Shown piece after piece: positions 1 to 11,399 of a stretch of 64,000 nt of DNA. Under the pieces are notes generated by a model, which worked only from the letters and a program-made list of their open reading frames with translations, had not been told where the DNA came from and searched no databases. Position 1 is the first letter of the stretch. Each line of letters starts with the position of its first letter. The DNA comes from Euphorbia lathyris (lineage: Eukaryota > Streptophyta > Magnoliopsida > Malpighiales > Euphorbiaceae): contig NC_088916.1 in the NCBI RefSeq assembly GCF_963576675.1, forward strand, positions 26,325,501-26,389,500, written 5' to 3'. The translations under genes were made by a program, and so were the position numbers.

Positions 1-1620
1 TTCAATATATTTTCCATTTATATTCGTGTTTTAGTCGATTTTTCTCGTTTTGTATTTCGATTTCACGTTTTAGCAATAAAACTTGGTCCACTCGGAGCGT
101 GTCTTAAGCTAAGCTCCGCGTGAATCAAGCTCTGAGCTAAAAATTGGTTCAATCTCGGTCCACGCGGAGCGTGCCTTTGGCCAAGCTCCGCGTAAACTAA
201 GCTGTGGACACCCTTCGTGGCTTTAAGTCGAATCACACGGAGCTTAACCTAAACCAAGCTCTGCGTGACACATCTTAAAAACACGCACCTAAAGAAATAA
301 AAAAATTAAAATAGAAATAGACAAAAAATTAAAATTAAAATAAAAAAACAAAAATTAATTAAACTGAAATATTAGCTCAACTTTTCCAACGCGTCACTAT
401 CCTCGGAAAATTAAAAAGTTTTGTTATTTGTCCTTAAAATAAAAGACGCTCAAATATGAAGAATCAGTTTAGTTAAGAAATTTTAGGTCTTGATTATGGA
501 ATTAGGAAATTTGTAAATAGTTGAAATTTGCACTCAACAAAAGCTCCAAAACTCACGAGTCATTCCCATAATCAACCTTAAAAAGGCAATAGAAACGGAA
601 TTTTTGAAAATTTTACGAGAGTTTAAAAGTACACAATTAAACCGAAAATTAACGTGAGGTATTTTGAGCCTAAAAGAGTTCGTACGAGAACTCTACTTTT
701 TTTTCACAATTTTTGAGGGCTTTTGCTTCACTCAATTGATAGAGTTTGCACTAAATACCGAGTAAGTACATTCGTTTTGGTAAAAAGGACAATAGATGAT
801 AAAATAAGCTCACTTAGGCTAATTCTTTCTTGTTTATTTTTTCTCATTTTCCATAAACATTTAGGAAGCCCCATCGAGCCTATTAACCAAATTCTTTGTT
901 AACATCCATTTAACATTTAACCCTTTTTCCTCTTGTTCGAATACCAAATAAAATCAAATGCATCGAAAAACCTAAAGTAAGCAAAGCCTCTAGCAAGGAA
1001 GTATAAATCATCTTTGAAATCGTTTTTGTGCCACTCTCCGAATAAAAGAAAAAATATAGAGAGTAATAGGCATTCTCGAGCTCTACCGAGCAACTTCAAA
1101 ACCCATTTTTTACTTGCTAGACAAATCAATAGAGACACGATGCAATCACCAAATTCGGTGTTCGAACTCGAGTTCCTAAAATTAACCTCTAACCACTAAA
1201 AAGCCTCGCCTTCATTACAACCCCAACCCGAGATTATTTTTAATATTGTTCGACCATAACAAAGATGGAAAAACCCGGATGAATATGCAAACTTGGTGTG
1301 ATTTTGAGTAAGTATAAACACCAACCCGCCAAAAATTTATGTGATAGAGTAAAATACATTGGTGAGGTACAATTGGGCTCTCCGAGAATAATCAATCCCC
1401 GTTGATATTGCCTATTAAGTTTAATCATGGGAGTTTCAAAAAGGGTATGGTAATTTGTTCGCATATGTACGTGCTCATTGAAAAGTTTTCAAAAAATCTT
1501 GGTTTTGGAATCACGCACTTGGTTAAACCAACCAAAGATTTGTTTTTTTAATTATCTCAATCCCTCATCTTTCGACTTTCTTTACTTGAGGACAAGTAAA
1601 ACTTTAAAGTCTGAGTCGGT
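1..1620 (+). mobile_element. 3' untranslated tail of an LTR retrotransposon, body outside the window
   Basis: No credible reading frame is present. The stretch runs straight into the LTR at 1621. Just before the LTR (about 1585-1618) is a cttgaggacaagtaaa... gtctgag stretch. It resembles the conserved lead-in to the polypurine tract of many plant Ty3/gypsy elements, with the purine tract itself decayed. At 86-275 there are GC-rich 13-mers of the type cacgcggagcgtg, in both orientations, also found in the adjoining LTR. This places the stretch inside the same element. Lineage cannot be fixed without the coding part. Confidence 0.6.
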
Positions 1621-1885
1621 TGATAGGAACATTTTGTTCCTATCTTTTTAGCGTGATTTACGATTTATTTTGAGCTAATAATTAAGTTTAATTGTAAAAA
1701 TAAGTGTGTTTTGAATAAATAATGAAATAATAGTAAAAATTGTACTTCTGATAATTTTCATTACTTTTTGATCAATTTTAGACAAATAAAGCGTTAAGTA
1801 ATCTCGGTGTTCGTAGTCCTGTTTTGCAGCTTCAGTTTAAACACACAAGACGCGAAGAACAAAGGAAAATAGCCAAAATCTACAT

Positions 1886-2262
1886 CAGTCCACGCGGAGC
1901 GTGCTTTGCATTACACAAAGCGTGCCATGTCATCACACGCTGCCCACTGAATTACGATAGTCAACCTTTTCTTCGTTCTATGTCAACTCATGGCCACGCG
2001 GAGCTTGAGGCAGTGTGAATCAGTTGATAAGTTCTAGAGCTCCATTCACGCGAAGCGTAACTTCACCACGCGGAGCTTGAGGCAGTGTGGATCAGTTGAT
2101 AAGTTCCAGGACTCCATTCACACGGAGCATACCCTAGTCTACGCGGAGCGTGGACCGGTCTACACTTTGGGGATCTAGTCTTCGAAGGTATGAAATCTAC
2201 AACGAATAAGGAAAACCTCTCTCACGCGGAGCGTGTCCTGATCCAAGCGGAGCATGGTCCGA
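1886..2262 (+). repeat. GC-rich cacgcggagcgtg motif array in the LTR U3
   Basis: At least seven copies or near copies of a near-palindromic 13-mer (cacgcggagcgtg and variants ending gcttg or gcatg) lie in 380 bases. Two of them sit in a tandem duplication of about 76 bp (about 1992-2067 and 2068-2140). The array ends about 70 bp before the TATA box. The same motif occurs outside the LTR at 86-275, in both orientations. Confidence 0.75.
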
Positions 2263-2333
2263 AAAATCAACTGGAAAATGTGAGCTATCCCAAAGACTTC
2301 TATAATTATGATTATACCCCCAAGCTTGATGTG

Positions 2334-2341
2334 TATAAATA
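2334..2341 (+). promoter_or_regulatory. LTR TATA box
   Basis: The sequence is tataaata, 713 bp into the LTR. It is followed by an aataaaa signal about 40 bp further on. This is the likely U3/R promoter of the element, directly downstream of the GC-rich motif array. Confidence 0.6.
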
Positions 2342-3281
2342 GGAGTTCTTAGCACTCATTTAGATAGTCAGATTTTTTATAATAAAACTCTACCACCTTG
2401 AGAGCTTGTACATTCATTTAGTTACTCCGTCGAAGTTCTGTTCCATCCTCATGCACCAAGCTCGAGAGTTCTACCTCCAAGTCCTATGAGACGACTTTGA
2501 GTCCGGTTAGCTAGTTCCAAGGGCCGATTCTTCTTCCCTTTCTAGTTGTTAATTACCTTGCACTCTTCCTATGTACTAGGCTTGGTTGTATTCTGCATTT
2601 ACACGTTCCATATTTATAGCATATAATTTGCAATTTCGGTTTCTCTATACGTGTTGATATTTATTACTTGCTTTGATACTTATAATTGACTATTGTGTAG
2701 GTTGATTGCGAACTCTGAAACCTATTGGGAACCATATAGGTGCTGCCCAACTGGAATTGACAACCTAGAAACCATAGGAATTGACAAGCCACAAAACTTA
2801 CGGGCCCTAATTTTTGATCCCTAGAATTAGACTCGCCTTTAGGAGGAACCACGTAATTTAAGCACTTCACAGGGTTGGTCAGTTTACATGTAGTCGTCTT
2901 TGCAAGAGTAAATTATTACTCGTATGTTTTCTGAAATATTGTTTATTATATATTGTAACTTATCGTCACCCATATCACTTCCTTAAAGTTTGAACTATAC
3001 AAATTTGTCTCACTATAGCTTAGGAGTAGTTGTAATTGTCACCCAACCCAAAGCTAAAGTATTCACCTCCTAGATAATAAATAGAATCGAGTAGTTTAAT
3101 ACTTGTAGATATAAATTCTGCTGATTCAATACATCGACTTAACCAAATTTATTACTTGATACAACGTGGTACACTTGCCCCTAAGTAAAGGAATTGTGGA
3201 GTCGAGGCTAGCCATAGAGACCATAGAACCACATAGCATAAACACATAGCAAACATCTAGTCGCACTCCACACCCCCATCA

Positions 3282-5052
3282 ATAAACAATGGTAATTGTA
3301 AAGAGGTTAAGGTTAATAATCTTAGTCTCATCTCTCGCATGTTTGACTGTTTTCAATGTATTTCACTCTACTTATATTTTGCAGCTCTCATATGTTTGGT
3401 TGTTCGACACTGTCTTTTTTTTCAATGTGCAAGTATTGATATGTGAAGCTTTGGAGAATTTGATGGGTTTACCTAAAATGATGTGAATCTTTGTGCTTTG
3501 TTGTTGTTGCTTTTATCTGACTATCGTCCTAACTAATTCAGCTTTGTTAGTTATTTATGTCTTAACTTTTTTATATTATCATTTAATATTATACCCGACC
3601 GAGTTCTCAAAATCCCTAATGTTAACATTGAAATATTTTACTTTCTTAATATTAGCTATTGTTCATTGAAATATTTAAAGGTGAAGATTGCTAATTTGAT
3701 ATCTTTCAATTGCAATTCATTGCTTGGTCATAACTTTCTTATGTATTCTGTTGCTATTCTGTTGTTTTATGTTGTGCAATATACTCTTTTTGGATTGCTC
3801 TACATCTGTCTACTAAGTCTGAACTCATGCATGCATAGAGATAGCAACATTCTCTTCTTATATCTCTGCAACTATACTTATAGTATGACTAATGTGTTTA
3901 TGGATAGGGAAGTTAATTATTTTTTATTTGGGTGATATAGTTATTACACTTATTGTACAGATTTGATCCAGTTCCATGTTTAATTTGCAACTTTCTTAAT
4001 CAGATTCCATTTTTCTGGTAAGTCAACTCATCGTGATTTGGAAGAGTAGCATAAAAACATTGGCATGCCAAACCGCCTTTGTAAATTTCTCCTTGACAGA
4101 CCCTCTCAGATTCTTTTTTTTAATTAAACTCTTTCAGTTCTTCCTTTATTCCTACTGAACCAAATCCACCACCCCATATGGGTGAATTGCCAGAACTGGT
4201 ATAACAATTTTCTACTGATACAGTAAAAAATTATCAGGCCTTAAGTGTGCCTCCTCTAGCCGAGGTAACTTCTGATAATTGTAAATATGTCATTAATTCC
4301 AACTGCTGTCCCGACTAATTCAGCCATGTTAGTTATTTCTAGCTTTTGAGTTCGAGTGTTATTTGAGTCATTGAGTTATTAAAAGGAAAGTACTCTGATT
4401 ATCGATCATGCCATGTATCAGTAGTTTTGTTTTAATCTTGCCCCTCTTGTGTTCATATGCCATGTTGCCACTTGTAACAACTCTACTCATGTCTAGTTAT
4501 AAGATGAACAACATGTTATGTCAATAGTAATCTTGATAAACTGAGAACTAAAACCTTTGGAGTTGTTATTAAAACCTATATATAAACACAAATAGTTTAA
4601 TGCTGTTGTTGTCATATAAATATTAAAATTGGTTAATATAACCAAAAATTACAACATCTACCAAAATTTAATTAATGCATTTGTAACATTTTTAAAGACT
4701 TAACAGTAAAAATTGTTTTTCATGCATTAATGGATAGCATAATAATTTACTACAAACAGACAACATCATCCATTATTTTGCCCTTTTGTCCCTTATCAGA
4801 TATAAATAGAAATGGTAAATAACCAATATGTATTATATGTTGCTATTGCTGCATTACTTCTAGAGATCTAAAGAGAAACATACATTAATTCTCTTCTCTT
4901 GTGACATATATAAAAAGAAATAGAAGTTTAACTCATCCCTGTAACTTTGTTCCACTTCTCCCACCTGCCCGCAGTTTGCCCTAAAAAACCAAAAGTTATT
5001 CTAACAATTGAATACAGACAATTCATAATTTAGTTGAACAAAATTCTTACAC
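3282..5052. other. AT-rich DNA with no recognised gene
   Basis: Only short chance reading frames occur, the longest an 89-codon hydrophobic one at 3666-3935 with no family resemblance. No LTR ends, inverted repeats or splice-bounded exons were recognised. It may hold the 3' end of the minus-strand gene whose exons begin at 5053, but that cannot be shown. Confidence 0.5.
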
Positions 5053-5611
5053 CATGTTTTCTCCTGGTGGATAATGATGATGGTTCATTCTTATCACTTT
5101 TTGTTGCCTGTAAAATAAATTAATTCAATCCATATAAAATAAATTAATTCAGTCCATATGTTAAACTCTTGATTTCAATTAAATTTCACAATGAGAAAAT
5201 ACATACCTCATCCTGAACATCCGGGAGTGTCATATGAATCGTCTTATATAGGCAATTCATGGTTATAAAACCATACCCTTCATTTCCATAAGTGTATCCC
5301 TCACTATTTAAAAAATAAAAACCTCTTCACTATTTTGAGATTCTAACTTTCCCCATCCTATTACCAACACGACATGGTTCATGTTGTCTGATTCGATGCA
5401 AGGTAACAGATCATCTTTCCCTCTGTATACAGTCCAATAAAAGCTCTATCATCCTGCAATATTTGTTTCAGTTTTGAAATAGTTTGAGGGGTTCCATCGT
5501 TAACAAATTCAAATGTAAGCCCACATTTGTATCGTGGTTTGATGTTCCGCTCCTGATGCCAAATCAAATATGTTTAAGTTTTAGTTTTTAAATCCATTTC
5601 ATTTCTAGAAT

Positions 5612-6334
5612 CACTATAAGAAAATTGCTTTTTATATTTTTATTTCCCCATAAACTCAGTAATGCTAGTAATCAAATGAAAAACAATTTAACGTAGTGTA
5701 GATTTAGCAAAGTGTTGCAAGTAGATGTATAATATAAACATGTAATATAGAATTTCAAAAATGCACATAAATCTAAGTTAAAAGAACTTTCAAGACATGA
5801 AACACATCTAGGATTGGTCTAGATAAGTTTGAGTATTTATAAGAACCATTAAGCACTGATCAGACGTCTTTGTGTAAAATGCTAGTGTAGGTACTAAAAA
5901 AGTAATTTTTCATATCACCATATATATATTTTAGAGATATTTAGCATAGTAACATACCAATAATTCAGATCAGTAATTCTAGATGTACCAAATTCAACAA
6001 CAACATTACAACAAAGCATTCCATGATTCTAAAAAATAAGGCTTATGAAATATTAATTAGTACCTCTAGATAATGATTATTTCTTCATTACTTAAGTATC
6101 AATGGACATTTTTCTTTCCAATCTCATTAATCCAACTAAAATTTAACCTCACTAATTATGATATAATAAAGCCCCAAATACATTATGTAAGGCAAAATAC
6201 ATGATTGTTGTGCAACTCAATTTTACGCATGTGTGTCTAAATTATTATTGTTTTGCTAAATCGAATTAGCTCAAATTTTTTATTTGTATATATACATATA
6301 ATACAAATCCTAATTTGTTCATCATAAACTAATT

Positions 6335-6399
<65 letters not shown>

Positions 6400-6937
6400 A
6401 GTTCCCTTTAGTCCAAATAAATTAATATATTTTTTAAAGATTTGGAAAATAAAATAAAATATTTAATTTACTACAAAAATTACTTTGGCAACATAAAAGT
6501 CATTACAATTAATATAATATTATTAACAATGACACCAGTTATTGCAACTCATCAAAATTTATAGCAACAACATGTGTTGTTGTGAAACGTCAAATTATAT
6601 AGCAACGAGAGGTGATGTTGCGAAAGCTGAAAATATATAGCAACTCGATATATTGTTGCGAAAAACTAACATATATAGCAACATTAAAACTTGTCGCCGT
6701 ACATAACAATGTATAGCGACAATATGTGTTGTTGCAAAAGATAACTTTCATTCTCTCACATATAGTTAATATTTAACAATGATTAACCTTTTGCAACAAC
6801 ATTATATCGTTGTAGAAACCTTTACTAACAGAACTTCTCATAACAACCAAAAGTTGTTGCAAATGATGACATGTCATTGCTAAAAATATTTTTGGCAACG
6901 ACATTCCCCGTTGTCAAAAATTGTTTTTCTGGTAGTG
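5612..6937. mobile_element. Non-autonomous CACTA (En/Spm) transposon
   Basis: The left end is CACTATAAGAAAATTG. The right end, read on the minus strand, is CACTACCAGAAAAACA. These are canonical plant CACTA termini. A 3-bp TSD aat flanks both sides (5609-5611 and 6938-6940), as expected for this superfamily. The subterminal region 6540-6900 holds many copies of tatagcaac / gttgttgc, the transposase-binding type of subterminal repeat. No transposase is encoded in the 1326 bp. It lies in the intron between two exons of the broken papain-like gene. Confidence 0.88.
6337..6397. repeat. (AT)n microsatellite, about 30 units
   Basis: An uninterrupted alternating AT run of about 61 bases inside the CACTA element. 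Confidence 0.95.
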
Positions 6938-7138
6938 AATTAATATGTTTAAACTAAAACCATACCATAGGTCTGATGTCTTGCCTTATCCCATAATATG
7001 AGAATTTATCCTCCACCATGACACCACTCGATTTCAGCCAGTCTAAAACACTTTTGCAATCTTTTGCCTGATTAAGGCAGTCTTGTATGCTCAAGCGTTG
7101 AACATCTACACGACCTAACGACCTAAGCGTTGAACATC

Positions 7139-8528
7139 TGATGAGTGCCGAATCCACCAAAAATAATCCCAACTTTCCCTAAACGAATAAATTGTAATAG
7201 AGCAAGTAAAGGTCGAACCCAAGGGAATAATATTGACTCAAATCTCTTACGACCTAACGAAATAATTAAATGGGGGGTTTGGAATTGTGAAGCTTATTAA
7301 ATTTAAATGTAACAAGTCAAAAATCATAACAAGAACAAAACAGAAATTAAAGAAGGTTTGTGAATAATATTTGGATGAATTCGGTTAAGGGGAATCGCAG
7401 GATAATTCATACGTTAACGATCATTGACAGATAAAATTGTATTCTCATGTATTCACCGGGTCAGTTTGGCGTGTTCTTCCTTAATAGTGAACTAGTTAAG
7501 CACGGCAAATAACTTGTTCCTAATCAATAAACAATCCTATCTCAGCGCCTAAGATTTAATTTATTGACAGCTTAAGAATTAGAAGAACCTGATCTTAGTT
7601 AATCGTCTCTCAGCGTCGGAAATTTTGGACTAACTTATCTGTTCATTTGACTCAGATAAACCCAACTAGATTCGTATTAATGTCACGTGGAAGACAAACT
7701 CAGGTTTGTCCAACTCGAGTCCGTTCTTCCAAATACGAAGCTAGCTTGATTTAAATAGTCAATAGCTACTTTGTTTGGCTATCTTAGGTGAAACTCTAAT
7801 AAACCAAATCAGCCATATGATTATTCGATTCGACAAACAACCTGCAGTTATCATTCATAGAACAAACAATCAATTGAGAATAATTCTCTAAACACGATGA
7901 ACAAATAAACGGCTTAATAAATTGAGAAAAATGAAATACAACGATCTCACGATAACGGAGAAAAATCCCTTGAATTAACCCTTAACCGAAAAAAAATAAA
8001 TTAGCTATCAATAGCCATGAACGTATGTGTTTTTCTGCTGGAAAAATAATATGTAAAAGCTGATGTTGAACTTGGAAAATCTCCTCTTCTTAAGTCTATC
8101 ACGATTCCTCAAAATAAGGAATTAAAATCCCTTCAAATTAGCTCTAGAATCCTTCTTCAAATTTAAAATTAATTACCTCCTCATTTGTCTCCTTCAAATT
8201 CGTGCTTTAGCTGAAAATCCTGTTCTCTTTTCGTCCAATCCGGATCAGGAAAGCAATCCCATTCGAAGTAGGAAACTGTCAGCCCGTAACTGCCTTAGTC
8301 TTGTGCAAGACTAACTCTGACTCAGACCAATATTTGCCCAATCAGCTCTGGATCATGACCCGACATCAGCTCGGCCCAAATTAAGCCCAATTTATCTCCT
8401 TTTAGTCATCATTGGCCTGTAGAGATGAAAATACCAAAAACAAACAATAAAACCCACAAAAATAACAAAACATGACAATTATAAAGCACAAAAGCGGGAT
8501 TATCTATTGTCGAATTATGCACTTATCA
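7139..8528 (-). repeat. 3' LTR of the Athila-like element
   Basis: It runs TGATGAGTGC...GCACTTATCA on the plus strand and is near-identical to 14035-15424. It interrupts the papain-like exon that ends at 7138. A 15-bp stretch of host sequence (aagcgttgaacatct) is repeated just outside it, at about 7093-7107 and 7125-7139. Confidence 0.95.
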
Positions 8529-8541
8529 AACACCTCACACT
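8529..8541 (-). promoter_or_regulatory. Polypurine tract next to the 3' LTR
   Basis: Read on the minus strand the stretch is purine-biased (gcaagtgtgaggtgtt) and abuts the LTR start TGATAAGTGC. This is the expected place for the plus-strand primer of reverse transcription. It is interrupted by pyrimidines, so it is a weak tract. Confidence 0.5.
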
Positions 8542-11399
8542 TGCCCAATGCTTACCCTCAAGCATACCAGATCATGGCATTAGCTCCGCATACTCTTAGG
8601 TTGTCTTGTCATTCGTTCCTAATTCCCCTAAGCGTTATAAAGACATTGACTACCAATCATCCAAGTCAAGAATCTTTCGAATTTTAGAATACTTCTAACT
8701 CCCAAAAACGTCTCAACAACACTGCACGTAATGTGTAAAACAAGAAACTAGAAGCAACAACACCCTCACGTGATCACTTATGCACTCTTGTGTTTAGGCT
8801 TATAATTCATTTTAGAGGATTCACTCAAGTCACAATCATAGAATGTAGTTACCATAGGCTTGCCAATCAATCGAACCTCCACCACATAGTATGAATTCAA
8901 ACAGAAAATCAAAGGGACTTAACAAGAGTGTAACGTAGGTTAGGCTCATGGGTTGGAAAATAGAGAGGGGAAACAAAAACTTTAGGGGATCCGAGAGTAG
9001 TAGAATAGTGCAAACTACTCCAAACTAGGCCAAAACGAAAGTAAAACTGCATATTTACAAGTACGAGGTTAACACAAAAGACGACAAACTCATAATCTCA
9101 CATGAATATCTAGAAAACAATCCGAGATATTCATAAAAACTAATGAGAACATAAACAAAAGAAACTAAGACAGTAAACGAACTAGGACAGACAAATGTCT
9201 GTAGCCTATTTATTCTTTTCTTTTCTTCTCCCTTTTTTTTCTTTTTCTCTGTTTCTTTTTTTTTTCTTTGAGGCTTTTTCTTTTCTATTTGTTTTTATTT
9301 TTATTTTTTTTTCTGCCTCTATTTTTTCTTTTTTTTTCTTTTTTTTCATAACCACAATAAGTAATTATAGAGCACAACAGTTTGTTGTCTCTTCTTTAAA
9401 GAGCTTGTGGTTCAAAATATGACACAAAACACAAAATCAAACGACCCAACACTTTGTACAAACTTCAACTGGACTCTGAAGGCTTAAAACTTATCCTTGG
9501 CCAAAGGAATAAACAGGGTATCAAGAATGGGGAAAAGCCTCAAATTGGCAGTCTAAAGGCTGGTTGAATTTTGGTATTTTGGGGGGGGGGGGTTCAAAAG
9601 CGTGGAAAGGTTGACAACAAAAGAAACCTAATGCCCTTATCATTTTAACAGTTCAAATTCATCAATCGCGTCTTGAAACGTATATCATGGCAAGTTCTAG
9701 AACTAACATACTATGCAGACACACTCAGAAAAGAAAATAGAGCAAATGCGTAATGTGTTTGCTCTTTCCATTAGGCTCAAATGCTTACCAGAAATGGGGT
9801 GTAAAGTGGTGCTGCTGCTTCTAAGTCAACTTATTAAAACGAGTTTTCATGCAATGTTGGAAACAATTTAGTTTGTCAGCGTGTAGGCAAAGCATTTACT
9901 TGACCCCGACTGTTCAGAAAGGTACTCGCAAGACTCGATAACACTTAGGGGACTCAGTACTACAACAACAAGCAACTTTATCAACTATTTGGAAGATAAT
10001 GAGCTAGCAATGGTAAAATCTCAATGAAACAAAACAAAGGGCAGCCACCTCACACTAGTTCAAACACATTTTTTTTTCGAGACGACTACCTCACACTATT
10101 CTAAAATTATGCCAATAGTTTCACAGATTTCTAGCCTAAAGAGTGTATTAAACTAACAGAATGGACAGCAAAACATCTATCAAAATGCAACAAAATTCAA
10201 CAACCATATTCACATAAAAGCACTTCTAATACATCATCCCTCCCCCGCTTTTCTCCTCGCACCGTCCTCGGTGCGGAATTTAATCAATTAGGGGCAAGGG
10301 CAGCAACCTCAACAACAAATGAAAAGATAAAAAAAAAATAAATGAGTGATCGAGAAGCTTACTGCCCTTTTTAGGGGAGGGGACCCCGAGTGGTTGTGGA
10401 AGGGATGAAGTTCGGCTTCCGCTTTCGAGACGTTGTTGCAGCTCATGTAGGGGGTGCTCTTTGCTCTCTTGCCATTTCTGTTTCAGTTGCTAGAGTGGTC
10501 GGTGTTGGAGAATCACCAACGGTCGGAGCAGATTTGCCGGCGACCACCAAACTCAGATTCGCCGGTGACACTCGTTCTGTCGTTTGAGGTGACGGTGGTT
10601 CCGTCATTGAAGGCGACGGCGGTTGTGAGTGAAGGGAGTGAAAATGAGGGTGGCGGTGGTGGAATTTAAGTAAAAATAAAAATAAAAATGGTATGTGTTT
10701 AATCCAATGAAATCAAAAAGTGGGAGTGAGGGGGTGAGATCAAATCGTGAGTGGTGGGATTAAATGAAATCAGAAAGTGGGAAATGAAAGAAATCAAAGG
10801 ATTGGAAAATGGAGGTGGTGATGTTAAATGGAATCAGAAAGTGGGAGTGGGGGAGATGAAAGGAAAAAAAAAATTGGAATTTGGAGAAAGTAGTGGTGGT
10901 GAGGTCAAATTAAAAAATAAAAAAAAATGTGAGTGGTGGAATTAATCAATGAAATAAGAAAGTGGAAGTGAGGGAGTTGGAAGAAGATGGTGGTAGTGGG
11001 AGATGAAAATGGTGAAAGAAAGTGGCGGTGAAAGTAGGTTTCTTTTTAATTTGGATAGGTAATAAGGGTTAAGTGAGCCATTTGACCTTTTTAACCCTTA
11101 TTTTCTCAATGTTGGGCTTCCTCTTCTTCATTAAAACTTAAACCACCTCTTAGCCCATGTATCTTAAATCACCATTTCTAACCTGTAAAATTTTTTTTTA
11201 TCAAAGGACAGACAGAGCCCACTGAAGAAGAAGGTGGCGGTTAAGTTAGTTAGTCCAAAATTAATAAAAATAAAAATAAAAGTAACAAAAGAAACAAGAA
11301 CAAAGGATACGTGTTAGTCTTGAGCAAGACTAACTCTGGGCTGCCTCCCAGTAGCGCCTTTAGTTAACGTCTTCGGCTAGACACATCCGAGCACTAAGA
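8542..11399 (-). other. Non-coding 3' region of the Athila-like element
   Basis: There is no believable protein in about 2.86 kb between the end of the protease-integrase frame and the 3' LTR. It holds a 150-base T-rich tract (9195-9350), a run of 12 G (9581-9592), and purine-rich imperfect repeats at about 10715-11030 built on gaaatcagaaagtggga. At about 11337-11375 lies ggctgcctcccagtagcgcc, a sequence type familiar from the 3' side of Athila-like elements. Full Athila elements often have a long spacer or envelope-like frame here; nothing envelope-like is visible. Confidence 0.6.

Larger units (their letters stand above)
1621..3281 (+). mobile_element. 3' LTR of the upstream retrotransposon
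   Basis: The stretch starts TGATAGGAAC and ends CCCCCATCA, giving short terminal inverted ends (TGAT/ATCA). It contains a TATA box at 2334 and an AATAAA-like signal near 2378, as expected for U3-R-U5. The 5' edge follows a polypurine-like lead-in. The second LTR is outside the window, so the 3' edge at 3281 rests on the terminal motif only and no TSD can be tested. Confidence 0.55.
5053..7138 (-). pseudogene. Papain-like (C1A-type) cysteine protease gene, broken
   Basis: Three exon blocks on the minus strand have plausible splice sites: about 7138-6966, 5552-5207 and 5107-5053. The first reads LSIQDC...C then a W-L-K helix and a Y-Y-G stretch, like the region after the catalytic Cys of papain. 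The second holds VYRGK and then NHVVLVIGWG, which matches the catalytic-His motif NHAVLIVGYG. It then holds NSEG...YGNEGYGFI, in the place of the family's NSWG (catalytic Asn; Trp replaced by Glu). The His block and the NSEG block are each out of frame with what precedes them, so at least two frameshifts exist. The catalytic-Cys part is missing: the Athila-like element begins at 7139, inside the exon. A CACTA element fills the first intron. The papain assignment is from motif order only. A diverged non-peptidase homologue is possible. Confidence 0.5.

Noticed and set aside
3666..3935. 89-codon hydrophobic frame
   Set aside because: AT-rich chance frame; no start context, domain or splice support.
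7139..7172. Coding continuity of the minus frame 6954-7172 across 7139
   Set aside because: The first residues of that frame come from the LTR end, not from the host gene; the exon is cut at 7138.
9195..9422. Phe-rich 75-codon frame
   Set aside because: It is a translation of a T-rich tract in the non-coding part of the Athila-like element.
10390..10945. Plus-strand frames of 64-71 codons
   Set aside because: Low-complexity purine-rich repeats, antisense to the element, with no family resemblance.
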